A stretch of 62,156 nt of DNA from Opitutia bacterium. Lineage in GTDB: Bacteria; Verrucomicrobiota; Verrucomicrobiia; Opitutales; Opitutaceae. The stretch covers positions 1-62,156 of the forward strand of contig CANGHW010000020.1 of NCBI GenBank assembly GCA_947453695.1. Reading direction: 5' to 3'. How positions within the stretch are numbered: the first letter of the stretch is position 1; each line of letters opens with the position of its first letter. Shown piece by piece: positions 1 through 8,927 of this stretch. Under the pieces are notes generated by a model that ran no database searches, was not told the DNA's origin, and was given only the letters and a program-made list of their open reading frames with translations. The translations under genes were made by a program, and so were the position numbers.

Positions 1-2696
1 GTCGCCACCGCTGTGCCCAAATCCTGCGCCGGGAGCGGACTCACACTCGTCAGCGTCGCCGAGATCGTGCCCGTGCCGACGGCATTCACACTGGCCGGCG
101 AATTACCCTCACTGATCACTGCAACATAGTGAACTCCAGCGATTGTCGTTGTATCTGTAGGCGACCGCTGCGCTGCAAAAATCAATTCATTGCCCGGCTT
201 GCTCGCCCCATGCCACACAGGAAACCATGCAGCGTAGTTACCTCCTGGAGTGTTTGTTGGAGCAGAAAAACTGGGCATGCGCCCATCGCTTCCGAGTATG
301 AGCGAGGCTTCACTTGTGCCAGAGACGGCCAGCTTCAATCCCCAGGACGGCGTGCCGGCAGGCACGGTTAACCGGTAGAGCGCCATCTCACGCGGCGCCA
401 AGCCCGTGATACTCGCCGTCCCGTTCGTCAGCGCGAGGTCTCCCGCTACCTTGATCGGGTAGCTCGTCGTTTCCGTTCCGATGCCGCGACTTGCCACCGT
501 GTAGCTCGCCACCGTCGTCCCCGTCACCTTCACCCCTAGGTAATACGTCCCACCATAGAGCCAGCCGTAATTAGCAGGTGAAGAGCCCGACAGTTCGGCT
601 GGAGTCGGACCACGCCCTGCATTGGCCTGAATCAAATACAGATTCGGATCCGTTACTCCACCTGCTGCGTTCGGCCTCGTCCAGTAGCTGCGCAACGCGA
701 AATCATAGATCCCGGCATCTCCCGGCAGCGTGTCCCGCAGCACCCGCGCTGTCACTTCCGACACTGCTGCCCCGGTTATCCCCTGCACCCGCAGATCCCA
801 CCCCAGCAGGTTCGCGTCCTTTGGCACCTCAAACTTGAAATATCTCCACGTCCCCGCCGCCTGGTTTGTCACCACACTCGTGCCACTCGCGAATGTGACC
901 GGTGTCGGCGTCAGCGCCGTGCGGGCGAGCGAAAAATTCCCGAGCGCGGTCGCGCCACTGTAGACGCCGACATACCAAATATCCGCCTGGTGCCCGGGCC
1001 GGGAGAGAAGTCCGGTGGCACTGTTGAAGTCCTGGTAGTAGCCGGAATTAGAGGGTCCGCCGTTGAAGGCGCCGCGCGACTGCCATTTGCCGGGCAAGAA
1101 ATTCCGCCGCAGGGCGATCTCGGTGCCGGCCGGTGCGCCGGCGATCGCGAGCTCCCACCCCAGCGCGCCCAGTTGCGCCGCGATGCCCGCGGCATCCGCC
1201 ACCCCGACCCGAAAATACCGCCAGCCGACCTTGTTCGGATTGGTATCATCGGCCGTCGTGGCCACCTCGTTGTTTAGGGTCGATCCCAAGAAAGTGATAT
1301 CGTCGGGGACGGCCGAAAATGGCACCCGGCTAGACAGCGTGCCCGTGGCCGCCGAGCCGCTATTGTAGAGAGTGATGTAGTAGGTGCCGTTGGTCAGGAT
1401 CGGCGGCACGAGCGTAACACTGTCGCCGACGGTGCCGGCGATCTCGGAAAAGGCATCGTTGAACCACTCGCTCGCCGCGTTGTCCCGGCGGATGGCGATG
1501 TCGACATTGGCCGAAAGGCCGGAAAGCGCCGCTTCCCAGCCGATCTGGTCCAACGGCACGAGGGAGCGATAAAGGGCGTAGCCGGCCGCCGGCAGGGTAA
1601 AACTGGTGCTGCTGCCGAAGGGGAGGTCGGTCGGGGTGAGACTGCGCGAGTCCAGGTTGATCGCCGTGCCCGGGGTGCCCGTAACGGCGAGAAAATAGGT
1701 GTCGCCGCCGGTATTGAGATACGGCGGCACGAGCAGCATGTGCCCGGACTGCTGGTGATCGTAAGTGCCGTCGACAAACGGCACGGCCGTGCGGCGCACG
1801 GCGATCTTGGATGTCGTCAGCGTGGCGGGAGTCAGCGCGCCGTCATTGAGCCAGACGCGCCAAGCGGCGGCGCTGGCCGGAGTGCTGGTCTTGAAGAAGC
1901 GATAGCCTTCGGCCCCCATCGTGATGTTGCCGCTGCTGCTGGTCGCATCCGCGGCCAGGGTGCCCAGATTCTGCACATACGCTTCGCCCGAGACGAGCGA
2001 CCACTGGGCATTGGCACTGGCATTCACCATCACATACCAGGTCTGCGCGGCGGCAAATGCGCTGCTCGGCAGAACAAAGCCATCACCGACGGTGCCCGCG
2101 CGCTCAGACTTATAGGCGGCGTCGGTGAGCGACGTGGGCAGGGTATTTTGCTTCAGGTAGACATCGGCCGTGCCACTCGTCACCCGCAAGGCGGTGCGCC
2201 ACGCACCGACGGTCGTGGCCTGGGGTGTGATGCGAAAGAAATACCGCGAAGCCACCGTCGTCGCCCCGGCGGTAAACACCTGCGTGCCGGTGTCGGTGGA
2301 GCCCGGATCCCAGGCGAGGTCTTGGAACAGGGTTACCGTATTTGAATTGATCGCCCCGGGCCCGGTGCCCCCGGTCTGCGTCGCCACGCCACGGTAGCGA
2401 TAGCCCTGGAGGGCGAAGGTCGCGCCCGTGATCGTGAGGGTGGCCGTGGTGGCGTTGCTGTAAGGCGCCACATTGGTGATGTCCGTGAAGGTGGTGCCGT
2501 TATCGGTGGAGACCTGCCACTTGTAGCTGAGCGTGCCGCTGGGCACCGTCGCGGCCAGCGTGAAGCTGGCGCTGCCCCCGACCGTCGTCACTTGATCCGG
2601 CGGCTGGAGGGTGAGCGTCGGCGTGGCCGAGACAAACGCCGCTGCTACGGCAAAAACGCAGGAGGCCAGGAGGGACCGGAGGCTGGGAATACGCAT
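1..2696 (-). CDS. Large secreted protein: Ig-like domain plus repeated beta-sandwich units (3' end outside window)
   Basis: The frame from ATG 2696 stays open for about 898 codons to the left edge. Residues 1-24 form a signal peptide (MRIPSLRSLLASCVFAVAAA). Residues about 25-110 look like an immunoglobulin-type domain (VTTVGGSASFTLAA, later YKWQVSTDNG). At least six degenerate beta-rich units of roughly 100-150 residues follow, each with a strand such as RYFFRI, WRYFRVG, WRYFKFEVP or MALYRLTVP, and several with AGTVGD and WYVMVN/WYVGVY. These resemble bacterial pre-peptidase C-terminal (PPC-like) domains. No catalytic domain is visible in the part present. It is probably an outer-surface or extracellular adhesin-like protein. 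The C-terminal sorting signal, if any, is outside the window. No terminator or downstream partner can be seen. Confidence 0.85.
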   Translation of the reverse strand, partial: MRIPSLRSLLASCVFAVAAAFVSATPTLTLQPPDQVTTVGGSASFTLAATVPSGTLSYKWQVSTDNGTTFTDITNVAPYSNATTATLTITGATFALQGYRYRGVATQTGGTGPGAINSNTVTLFQDLAWDPGSTDTGTQVFTAGATTVASRYFFRITPQATTVGAWRTALRVTSGTADVYLKQNTLPTSLTDAAYKSERAGTVGDGFVLPSSAFAAAQTWYVMVNASANAQWSLVSGEAYVQNLGTLAADATSSSGNITMGAEGYRFFKTSTPASAAAWRVWLNDGALTPATLTTSKIAVRRTAVPFVDGTYDHQQSGHMLLVPPYLNTGGDTYFLAVTGTPGTAINLDSRSLTPTDLPFGSSTSFTLPAAGYALYRSLVPLDQIGWEAALSGLSANVDIAIRRDNAASEWFNDAFSEIAGTVGDSVTLVPPILTNGTYYITLYNSGSAATGTLSSRVPFSAVPDDITFLGSTLNNEVATTADDTNPNKVGWRYFRVGVADAAGIAAQLGALGWELAIAGAPAGTEIALRRNFLPGKWQSRGAFNGGPSNSGYYQDFNSATGLLSRPGHQADIWYVGVYSGATALGNFSLARTALTPTPVTFASGTSVVTNQAAGTWRYFKFEVPKDANLLGWDLRVQGITGAAVSEVTARVLRDTLPGDAGIYDFALRSYWTRPNAAGGVTDPNLYLIQANAGRGPTPAELSGSSPANYGWLYGGTYYLGVKVTGTTVASYTVASRGIGTETTSYPIKVAGDLALTNGTASITGLAPREMALYRLTVPAGTPSWGLKLAVSGTSEASLILGSDGRMPSFSAPTNTPGGNYAAWFPVWHGASKPGNELIFAAQRSPTDTTTIAGVHYVAVISEGNSPASVNAVGTGTISATLTSVSPLPAQDLGTAVA

Positions 2697-3268
2697 GAGA
2701 TTTAGACCGCAAGGAAACGGGGGTAAATAATGGGGAAAACGCGTGGTCGGCTGCGCCCGCCGAACGGGCTGGGGCATCTCCCGCCGCGGGAGCCATCCAC
2801 TGCGCCCCACCTGCCTCGGTCGCGCGCGACCAAACCACCTTTCCCGAGGGGCGACGGGCGTCCTGGGTAGGGGAGGTGATGAATGAGACCGATATTTCGA
2901 TTCACATCGCGACCACGGTATCAAATCACCGGCCTGAATTTCCCGGGATAATAGCTTCCTGGCTTGGGGAAATTTCCCATCCCGGGGAAACCGCGACGCC
3001 ACGTCTTGCCCCGCGACCCGACGCCGGGATCTCGCCCGTTCGGCCGATCGGAAACCCGGGATCATCCTCCCTCGGCGAAAAGGGCGGTGCTACGCGCCGT
3101 AAACCTGAGCCCGCAACCCGCCTGCATTACGGGCATCCCCCAGCGCCGCCCACATCAATTGCCCCAAAATTGAGTAGTGTCGCAATTATTCATGGGATTT
3201 TTTCCCAATCAAATGGGACAGCGTCCCGGGAAAAACAGAGAGCGCAACAGCTACACTGAAAGACATTC
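2697..3268. other. Divergent intergenic region between secreted protein and response regulator
   Basis: No credible gene in 572 bases. The right half is rich in TCCC/GGGA palindromes: TCCCGGGA at 2941-2948, GGGAAATTTCCC at 2967-2978, GGGA-N5-TCCC at 3194-3206 and again at 3215-3227. A GGGA at 2945 and a GGGG-N5-TCCC at 2966 are also 21 bp apart, a weaker copy of the downstream pair. The region must carry promoters for both flanking genes, but no clear -35/-10 pair stands out. Confidence 0.5.
3194..3227. promoter_or_regulatory. Tandem palindromic operator, two GGGA-N5-TCCC sites 21 bp apart
   Basis: Two perfect 13-bp palindromes, GGGATTTTTTCCC (3194-3206) and GGGACAGCGTCCC (3215-3227), start exactly 21 bp apart, so they face the same side of the helix. 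They lie 42-75 bp upstream of the response regulator start. The same arrangement occurs at 15266-15299, upstream of the DUF1800 gene. Binding by the response regulator encoded next door (autoregulation) is an inference. Confidence 0.5.
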
Positions 3269-3910
3269 ATGAAGCCTGCCCGCATCGTCCTGATTGAAGA
3301 TCACCAACTATTCCGCGACCTGCTGATCGCTGTGCTCCAGGGGAATCCAGACTTTGTGATCGCTGGCGACTTCAACGCCGCAGCCAAAGGGGTCCAGGGC
3401 TGCCTTGAACTGCACCCCGACCTCGTAATCGTCGATTGGATGCTACCCGACGGCAAAGCCATCGACGTCGTGAGCGCGCTCCTGCCCAAGCTGCCCGGCA
3501 CGCGTTTCATCTTTCTCTCGTCCGTCGAAAAGGAACACATCGTCCGAGAGGCCATCGATGCGGGCGTGCAAGGCTTCGTGATGAAACGAGCGTCCTACGA
3601 AACCCTGCTCGAAGCTGTGCGCGAGGTCGTCGCCGGCCGGAGCTACTACTGCACAGTCAGCAGCCGACTTCTCATCGAGGCAATGCGCACCGCCGCCAAT
3701 GCCGGGCCCAATGCGCTCACTCCCCGGGAACGCGATATTCTGCGCGGCGTCGCCCGCGGCGAGTCGTTGAAAGCCATCGCGCACCGCTCCAAGACCAGCC
3801 CGAAGACGGTCAACAACCAGTTCAGTGCCTTGAAGGTTAAACTCGAAATCTACGAAACCGTCGGTCTCGTGCGCTACGCCATCCGGCACGGGATCGTGGA
3901 CGAGTTATGA
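3269..3910 (+). CDS. NarL/LuxR-family two-component response regulator
   Basis: 213 residues, the usual length for the family. The N-terminal receiver domain (about 3-120) has the acidic pair E10-D11, the phospho-acceptor D56 in LVIVDWMLPDG, S84 and K106 (FVMKRAS). The C-terminal LuxR-type helix-turn-helix (about 147-205) reads LTPRERDILRGVARGES and then SPKTVNNQFSALKVKL. It should act as a phosphorylation-dependent DNA-binding regulator in the cytoplasm. The hybrid kinase gene starts 24 bp downstream, so the two are very likely one operon and cognate partners. The paired palindromes at 3194-3227 suggest autoregulation. Start ATG 3269 is the only reasonable one before the receiver domain. Confidence 0.93.
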   Translation: MKPARIVLIEDHQLFRDLLIAVLQGNPDFVIAGDFNAAAKGVQGCLELHPDLVIVDWMLPDGKAIDVVSALLPKLPGTRFIFLSSVEKEHIVREAIDAGVQGFVMKRASYETLLEAVREVVAGRSYYCTVSSRLLIEAMRTAANAGPNALTPRERDILRGVARGESLKAIAHRSKTSPKTVNNQFSALKVKLEIYETVGLVRYAIRHGIVDEL

Positions 3911-3934
3911 GTCCGGACCACCATCTCCCCGCCC

Positions 3935-6808
3935 GTGCTTCCCGGTCTCACTAGTCTTGCCGCGCCCCTCGCCGTGGCGCGCGGGCCGTCGGCCTGGGTC
4001 GAGCTGGACTGGCTCCGGGCGAACCAGGATCTCGTTTGGTTTGTCGCCCTCGTGGGCTGGAGTTTCGCCCTGGTGCTGTGGCGCTGGCATTCGCCGCGCC
4101 GTCAGGCCACCGCCTGGCTGCCCTGGGCCGCCGGAGTCGGCGCAGCGGGCGCCGTGGTTCAATTCGGGCTCTCCAATCCACCCTTCGGATTTTTCTTCGC
4201 GCGTCTCGTTCCCGGCACTACCTCCACTTATGCCCCGGCATTGATCGAGCCCAACGTGGCGGGCGAATACGGGCTCGTCGCGATGACGGCGGCGCTGTGC
4301 ACCGCCTGGGGCTGGCAACTGCTCGGCGATCGCTGGCGAAACCTCGCGCGCTGGTTCACGCCGCTTCCACCCCTCGCCTTCGTCGCCCTGCACCGCGCGC
4401 ATCCGCTCGCGGGCGGCAGCACCCTGGCCATCACGGCCGTGCTTCTCGCCTTCCTGCTCATCCGGCAATCGCGCCCCACCGTAGGGACGTCAGGGGTGAT
4501 CGGAGCGATCGGTCTGGCCCCCGTATTTTCCACCTACGGCCCACTCGCGGTCGTGACTGATAGTCTCCAACGGTCGGGCCCGCCCACGTTCATCGGTTTG
4601 CTCGCCGCCCTCTGGCAGGCAAGCGCCGCCGTGCTGGCCATTTTGGTGCTCGTGCGGCCCAGCCCGAAGTCTGACCGCCCGAGCGAACCACTCTGGCGAG
4701 CGACCGAGGCGCGCCCCTACCTGCTGGCCGCCTCGGTGGCGTGCATCGTCGGATTGGCGTTCAGTCTGAAGACCGCCGCCGACCAGCGCGAAGAGCTCCT
4801 CCAGAATCGACTGCGCCGCGCCGCCTCCGCGGCGAAAACCATCGATCCCGCGCTCCTGGCACCGCTCGTCACCGCGGAGTTTAACCTCGCTCCTCCCGCG
4901 CCGCCTTCGGCGCTACCGCTCCCGGCCACTGCCATCGTTGAAGGTCTCGCGAATGGCCGATCCGATGCCTTGGTGCGCGAACTTGCCCGGATCGTGCGCG
5001 CGACGCCGTTTCTCTCGGTGGCCCGGATCGTGGTGCTCCGCGACGGCTGGCTCGTCGCCGCCGCGTCCAACCAGCCGCCCGGCCCACCGGGCACCGTGGA
5101 GCTGCTGCGTGCCGCGACCCCGCAGGATCAGGCGTATGCCGCCGCCGGAGCGTCTCACGTCGAAGCGGCCGCCGTGCCCGAATTTGACCGCCATTTTTAC
5201 TGCCGTGGCGCCCTCACCGGAGCCGATGGCCGCTTGCTCGGCTGGCTCGAATTCACCCAGACCGAATCCTACATGAGCAGTCTGCGCCGCTTTCGCGCCG
5301 CGCCCCTCCTCCTCACGGCCCTCGGACTGACCTTGATCGCCGGTGCCTTCGTGCAACGCCGCCAAAGCCGCGCGCGCGAGGCCGCCCTCCGCTCGGCCGC
5401 CGTCGCGGCCGAAGCCAGCCGGCTCAAGACCGACTTTCTCGCCAAAGTCAGTCACGAGCTCCGCACTCCGCTGCAAGGGCTGCTCGGCTACAGCGAACTG
5501 CTCGAAAACGACGTCGTCTCGGACATGGGGCGCAGCCGAATCGCCGCGCTGCGCCAAAACGGAAATCTGATGCTGCGTCTCGTCAACGACCTGCTCGACC
5601 TCACTGCGCTGGAGGCGGGCGGATTTCGGTTTGTCGACCGCGCCATCGCCCTGCCGTCCTGGACCCTCGAAACGATCGAGAGCTTGCGTCCGCGGGCGGA
5701 GGAAAAGGGCCTTACGCTTTCCTGCTCAGTCGCACCGAATTTTCCGCCGTGGGTCATGCTCGACGGTGAACGCTTCCGCCAAGTCTTGCTCAATCTCGCG
5801 GGCAACGCGGTGAAATTTACCGATCGCGGTCGCGTCGACCTCTCTCTCACCGCGCAATCGCCCGGCCCCGACGGCCATTGCCTCCTTGAGCTCGTGGTGC
5901 GGGATACCGGTCCGGGCATCAGCCCCGGCGATCAAGTGAAGCTTTTCCAGCCTTTCTCCCGCCTTGATCTCACCGCCCAAAAGGAAGGATCCGGACTGGG
6001 TCTCGCCCTCGCCGCCGCACTCTGTCGCCGGACCGGCGGCGCGCTGACCGTCGAGAGTGACGGCCGGACCGGCTCGTGCTTCCGCGCCACGTTTCGGGCC
6101 CAGCTCGCTGCACCGCCTGCCCTCACGCCGGCGGCTTCACACCCGCTGCCTTCGTTGGCCGCTCGCCGCCTGCTCATCGTCGACGACAACGTGCTGGTGC
6201 GCGATCTCTTCACCGCCTGGCTCTCCGAGCTGGGTGCGATCTGCGAATCCGCGGCCGACGGCGAGGAGGCGATCCTGCGCGCCCAAGCCGCCAATTTCGA
6301 CGCCGTGGTGCTGGATCTCGCGCTGCCCGGCCTCGACGGCCTGGCGGTGACCCGCCGCTGGCGCGCGGCCGGTCGCCGGTGGCGCATCGTGGGGGTGAGC
6401 GCTCACGCCTCGGAGGCCGACCGCACCGTCGCCCTGACGGCCGGTATGGATGCGTTTCTCAGCAAACCCGTCGAACTCGCCGCGCTGGTCGCCGCCTTGG
6501 TGCCGGTCACCCCTCCACCCACCGCCCCGGGCCGCCACGCGCGTCTACGCGCCTCGCTCGCCGCGCGGTTTCGCGCGCAGGCCCCGGACGATGTCGCCCG
6601 CCTGCGCACGGCCTGGCAGGAGCGCGATTGGACGTCCCTCCGCGCCCGCGCTCACCACCTCCGCAGTAGCGCCGGAGTCGTGGGAGACGAACGGCTCTAC
6701 GCCGCCTGCGGCGCACTTGAGGATGCGGCGGAGAGCCGCAACGCGTCCGCGGCCGTCACCGCGTGGGCGACGTGCGAGTCCGCCCTCGCGCCGTGGCTCA
6801 GCTCATAA
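3935..6808 (+). CDS. Membrane-bound hybrid sensor histidine kinase (HisKA-HATPase-REC-HPt)
   Basis: 957 residues from GTG 3935. This is the first start after an in-frame stop at 3908, and it lies 24 bp behind the response regulator. The N-terminal part (about 30-240) holds several hydrophobic segments. A segment near 255-275 leads to a periplasmic sensor stretch (about 280-440) that has no named domain I recognise, then a last membrane helix near 445-462. The kinase core follows: H-box FLAKVSHELRTPLQ with H about 507, ATPase motifs VRDTGPGISPGD and GSGLGLALAAAL, receiver RRLLIVDDN with phospho-Asp about 794 (VVLDLALPGLDG), and an HPt domain with AHHLRSSAG (His about 907). It probably runs an internal phosphorelay and then phosphorylates the upstream regulator. 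Its core is paralogous to the kinase at 15251-16816. Confidence 0.92.
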   Translation: MLPGLTSLAAPLAVARGPSAWVELDWLRANQDLVWFVALVGWSFALVLWRWHSPRRQATAWLPWAAGVGAAGAVVQFGLSNPPFGFFFARLVPGTTSTYAPALIEPNVAGEYGLVAMTAALCTAWGWQLLGDRWRNLARWFTPLPPLAFVALHRAHPLAGGSTLAITAVLLAFLLIRQSRPTVGTSGVIGAIGLAPVFSTYGPLAVVTDSLQRSGPPTFIGLLAALWQASAAVLAILVLVRPSPKSDRPSEPLWRATEARPYLLAASVACIVGLAFSLKTAADQREELLQNRLRRAASAAKTIDPALLAPLVTAEFNLAPPAPPSALPLPATAIVEGLANGRSDALVRELARIVRATPFLSVARIVVLRDGWLVAAASNQPPGPPGTVELLRAATPQDQAYAAAGASHVEAAAVPEFDRHFYCRGALTGADGRLLGWLEFTQTESYMSSLRRFRAAPLLLTALGLTLIAGAFVQRRQSRAREAALRSAAVAAEASRLKTDFLAKVSHELRTPLQGLLGYSELLENDVVSDMGRSRIAALRQNGNLMLRLVNDLLDLTALEAGGFRFVDRAIALPSWTLETIESLRPRAEEKGLTLSCSVAPNFPPWVMLDGERFRQVLLNLAGNAVKFTDRGRVDLSLTAQSPGPDGHCLLELVVRDTGPGISPGDQVKLFQPFSRLDLTAQKEGSGLGLALAAALCRRTGGALTVESDGRTGSCFRATFRAQLAAPPALTPAASHPLPSLAARRLLIVDDNVLVRDLFTAWLSELGAICESAADGEEAILRAQAANFDAVVLDLALPGLDGLAVTRRWRAAGRRWRIVGVSAHASEADRTVALTAGMDAFLSKPVELAALVAALVPVTPPPTAPGRHARLRASLAARFRAQAPDDVARLRTAWQERDWTSLRARAHHLRSSAGVVGDERLYAACGALEDAAESRNASAAVTAWATCESALAPWLSS

Positions 6809-6914
6809 AACCGAGATTCGGTTTGGCCCAACGACCGATATTCGGGAGCACCTTCGCGAGGTCACTCAGGCTCACGCCCAACCAAGTCGCGCGCGTGGCA
6901 CTCTCGTCGTCCAC
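6798..6914 (-). pseudogene. C-terminal remnant of a DUF1501 gene
   Basis: Read on the minus strand, this stretch ends in AKVLPNIGRWAKPNLGFMS and a stop. It is preceded by ATRATWLGVSLSDL. The intact DUF1501 protein at 10747-12156 ends in STVLPNIGRFAKPNLGFMG, preceded by ATLATWFGVSAANL. About 38 residues align without gaps. Further upstream (toward 7025) the similarity stops, so the rest of the gene is lost. The remnant overlaps the last bases of the hybrid kinase gene and is convergent with it. It shows that a second kinase/DUF1501 pair once existed here. Confidence 0.85.
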
Positions 6915-7011
6915 CATCCGCTGGTCCGCGCATCGGTGCGCCACTCCTGAGTCACGGTGCGTCGTCGGCACCGCGAAACACGTTGTGGTGCTCCCGCCGT
7001 GAGCCCGTGCG

Positions 7012-7494
7012 AGCGACAACTGCATCGCTGGCCCGACCGGGCGATGCGCTGATCAGGTCAGGTGCATCACTCGATCACGGCGGTGGGGCGTGGTCGCGAG
7101 AGATTGCGCGCCGGGTGGTCCCCGTTGCCCGGGCGACGGCTCCCGTTGCGCCGCGTTCGCACGAAGTTGCGCGTCGGTCGAAGCCAGGTGAGCCGCTGTC
7201 GCACCCGCGCGCCTCGCTGGCTCATCCGCGCGCGGCACTGACTGCCCCACGCGCGTCGCTGACTCGCCCGCGCCCCTAGCTGATCCACCCGCGCGCCTCG
7301 CTGTTCGATCCGTGCGCGTCGCTGACAACATCGAATCTGCCACTCATCGAGCCGTGCGCGTCGCTGGCGCACCCGCGCGAGCTGCTGAACACCCCGCGCT
7401 CATCGCTGACGCCTGGTCGCGCGGCGTCGCGCCTAGCGCGCGTGGCGCTGACCGACCCGCGCGCGTCGCTGTTCAGAGCGGGCGAGCACCGTCT
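7012..7494. repeat. Degenerate 21-bp tandem repeat array 1 (CGCTG core)
   Basis: Twenty-three consecutive 21-bp units, with two weaker units to 7536, follow one another without a single insertion or deletion. Aligned from 7012, positions 15-19 read CGCTG exactly in units starting at 7012, 7033, 7180, 7201, 7243, 7285, 7306, 7348, 7390, 7432 and 7453, and with one mismatch in three more. Positions 4-13 tend to CCCGCGCGCG; the rest varies. The best-kept part is 7180-7473. All reading frames keep heptapeptide periodicity because 21 bp is seven codons, but stops interrupt both strands (for example TAG at 7276-7278), so it is unlikely to encode protein. Confidence 0.85.
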
Positions 7495-7822
7495 GGTCCG
7501 ATCTCATCCGGAGTCCGGCATCGCTGACCCGCGGTCCGATTCCTCCACTGCTTTCGCTATCGGGGTAGGCGCCCCGCCGCCGCCGTAACTCCGGCTTGAA
7601 AGGGTGCAGCGGGATTTCTTAACCCCATTTTCCCCGCCCCTCAGCGCCCAACACGTCGCTCCATTCGTCTAATTCTTGCCTGAGGCCGCAGCTTTCCTCG
7701 CTTCCGCGGATTTTCTCCTGCCGCGCAACTCGCGATCTTCCATCGACTAATCGCGCCCGCCCCTGGCCGCCCAATTTTTTTCAAAAAAATGAGCAGAGTG
7801 CCGTCGGATGGCACTTTGCCCT

Positions 7823-7831
7823 TGGTATAAT
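7823..7831 (+). promoter_or_regulatory. Extended -10 promoter (TGGTATAAT) for the 7983 gene
   Basis: TG-N-TATAAT is a perfect extended -10 element. It lies about 150 bp upstream of ATG 7983, and no good -35 hexamer is needed for this class. The A/T-tract palindrome at 7773-7790 sits about 35-50 bp further upstream, where an UP element would act. Transcription would give a leader of roughly 145 nt that is C-rich and contains no obvious gene. Confidence 0.6.
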
Positions 7832-7982
7832 TGCTCCATCGAACCGCCCATTTCACCCAACGCACTCCTCTACACCTCCTCCGTCCCCCGGCCACCCGCC
7901 CCCTCTTCCTTCCAATTTCCACGCCTCAACCCGCCTTCATTTCACCCCACTTTTCATCCGAAAAAACCAACCATACCCACCA

Positions 7983-8719
7983 TGAATGCCAAGCAGTCCA
8001 ACAAACTCGCCAGTCTTAACGAAGTTCGGGAATTCCTGAACACGAACACGGCCACGGCCGATCTTGCCGCCCTCGCGCCGCGCGTCGCCCAGCTGAATAC
8101 CTACATCATCCGAATCAACGAACTCGCGGCCATCCAGGATCTGCCCCTCGCTGGTCCACTCGATGCGCGCGATCAGGCCCAGGAGGCGGCGATCAAACTC
8201 ACCCTCTCCATCGCCGGCCCGGTGCGATGCTACGCCGAGGCCAACGAGCGGCCGGAACTCGTCGCGCTCGTCGATCTGTCGCGCGCCGATTTCATCGCCA
8301 TCCGCAAGAGTGAGCGCATGCGCCTCGCCAAGCGTCTGCTCGACGCGGCGACCCCGCTCGCGGCTCAACTGGCGCCTTTCGGGGTGTCGGCGGCGCTGCT
8401 CGACGAACTCCGCAACAAGATCAACGAGGGCAACTCCGCGGCGCTCGTTCCCCGCACCACGAATGCCGACAAGAAGGCGGCGACCGTCGAAATGGCGGAC
8501 ACGTTCTCGGCCATCGAACATCTGCTCGAATCCGAGATCGATCCGCTGCTCACCGTGCTTCAAGCCACCCATCCCCTCGCTTACACTCGTTACCGCATCG
8601 CCCGCGAAGTAATCGATCGCCCCGGCAGCCGTAGCTCAAATGCGGAAGCGCCGGCGGATGGCGCGCCCGCTGCGGCCACCACGTTGGTCGCACCGGCCAC
8701 TGTGACGAAAGCGGCGTAA
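7983..8719 (+). CDS. Conserved-type helical protein of unknown function
   Basis: 245 residues from ATG 7983 (MNAKQSNKLASLNEVREFLN). The frame is open further upstream, but that part is proline/serine-rich and lies around the promoter, so the downstream ATG is preferred. The protein is predicted almost wholly alpha-helical, without signal peptide or membrane helix, and ends in an alanine-rich low-complexity tail (about 215-245). It has the look of small helical housekeeping-type hypotheticals; I cannot assign a family. A good terminator follows at 8740, so it is probably a single-gene transcript. Confidence 0.75.
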
Positions 8720-8739
8720 GCTCCTCCCGCCAAATCCTC

Positions 8740-8776
8740 CGGTGGGAGCAGACTCCCGTCTCTCCCACCGTTTTTC
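8740..8776 (+). terminator. Rho-independent terminator after the 7983 gene
   Basis: Perfect 9-bp stem CGGTGGGAG (8740-8748) / CTCCCACCG (8762-8770), 13-nt loop, then TTTTTCTTTC. It starts 20 bp after the stop codon. Confidence 0.85.
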
Positions 8777-8927
8777 TTTCTTTCCATCCCCCCAGCTCCA
8801 CACTCCGACTAGCGACCACCCGAATGCGACGTCCGGCTCGCCCGCGGCCGCTGTGTCGGCGCTCCCTCGCCCACCCCGGCTCCTCCCCGCTTTCACCGTT
8901 CATTGCCCGTTTCTTCGCCCCCTCCCC

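Larger units (their letters stand above)
6915..7982. other. Gene-free region holding a 21-bp repeat array and a promoter
   Basis: No convincing gene in about 1 kb. It contains the degenerate 21-bp repeat array (7012-7494, fading to about 7536), then about 250 bases without recognised features. An AT-rich inverted repeat AATTTTTTTCAAAAAAAT (7773-7790) and an extended -10 promoter at 7823-7831 follow. Confidence 0.6.

Noticed and set aside
7012..7494. CRISPR array
   Set aside because: A 21-bp unit is too short for repeat plus spacer, cores are degenerate, and no cas genes are present.
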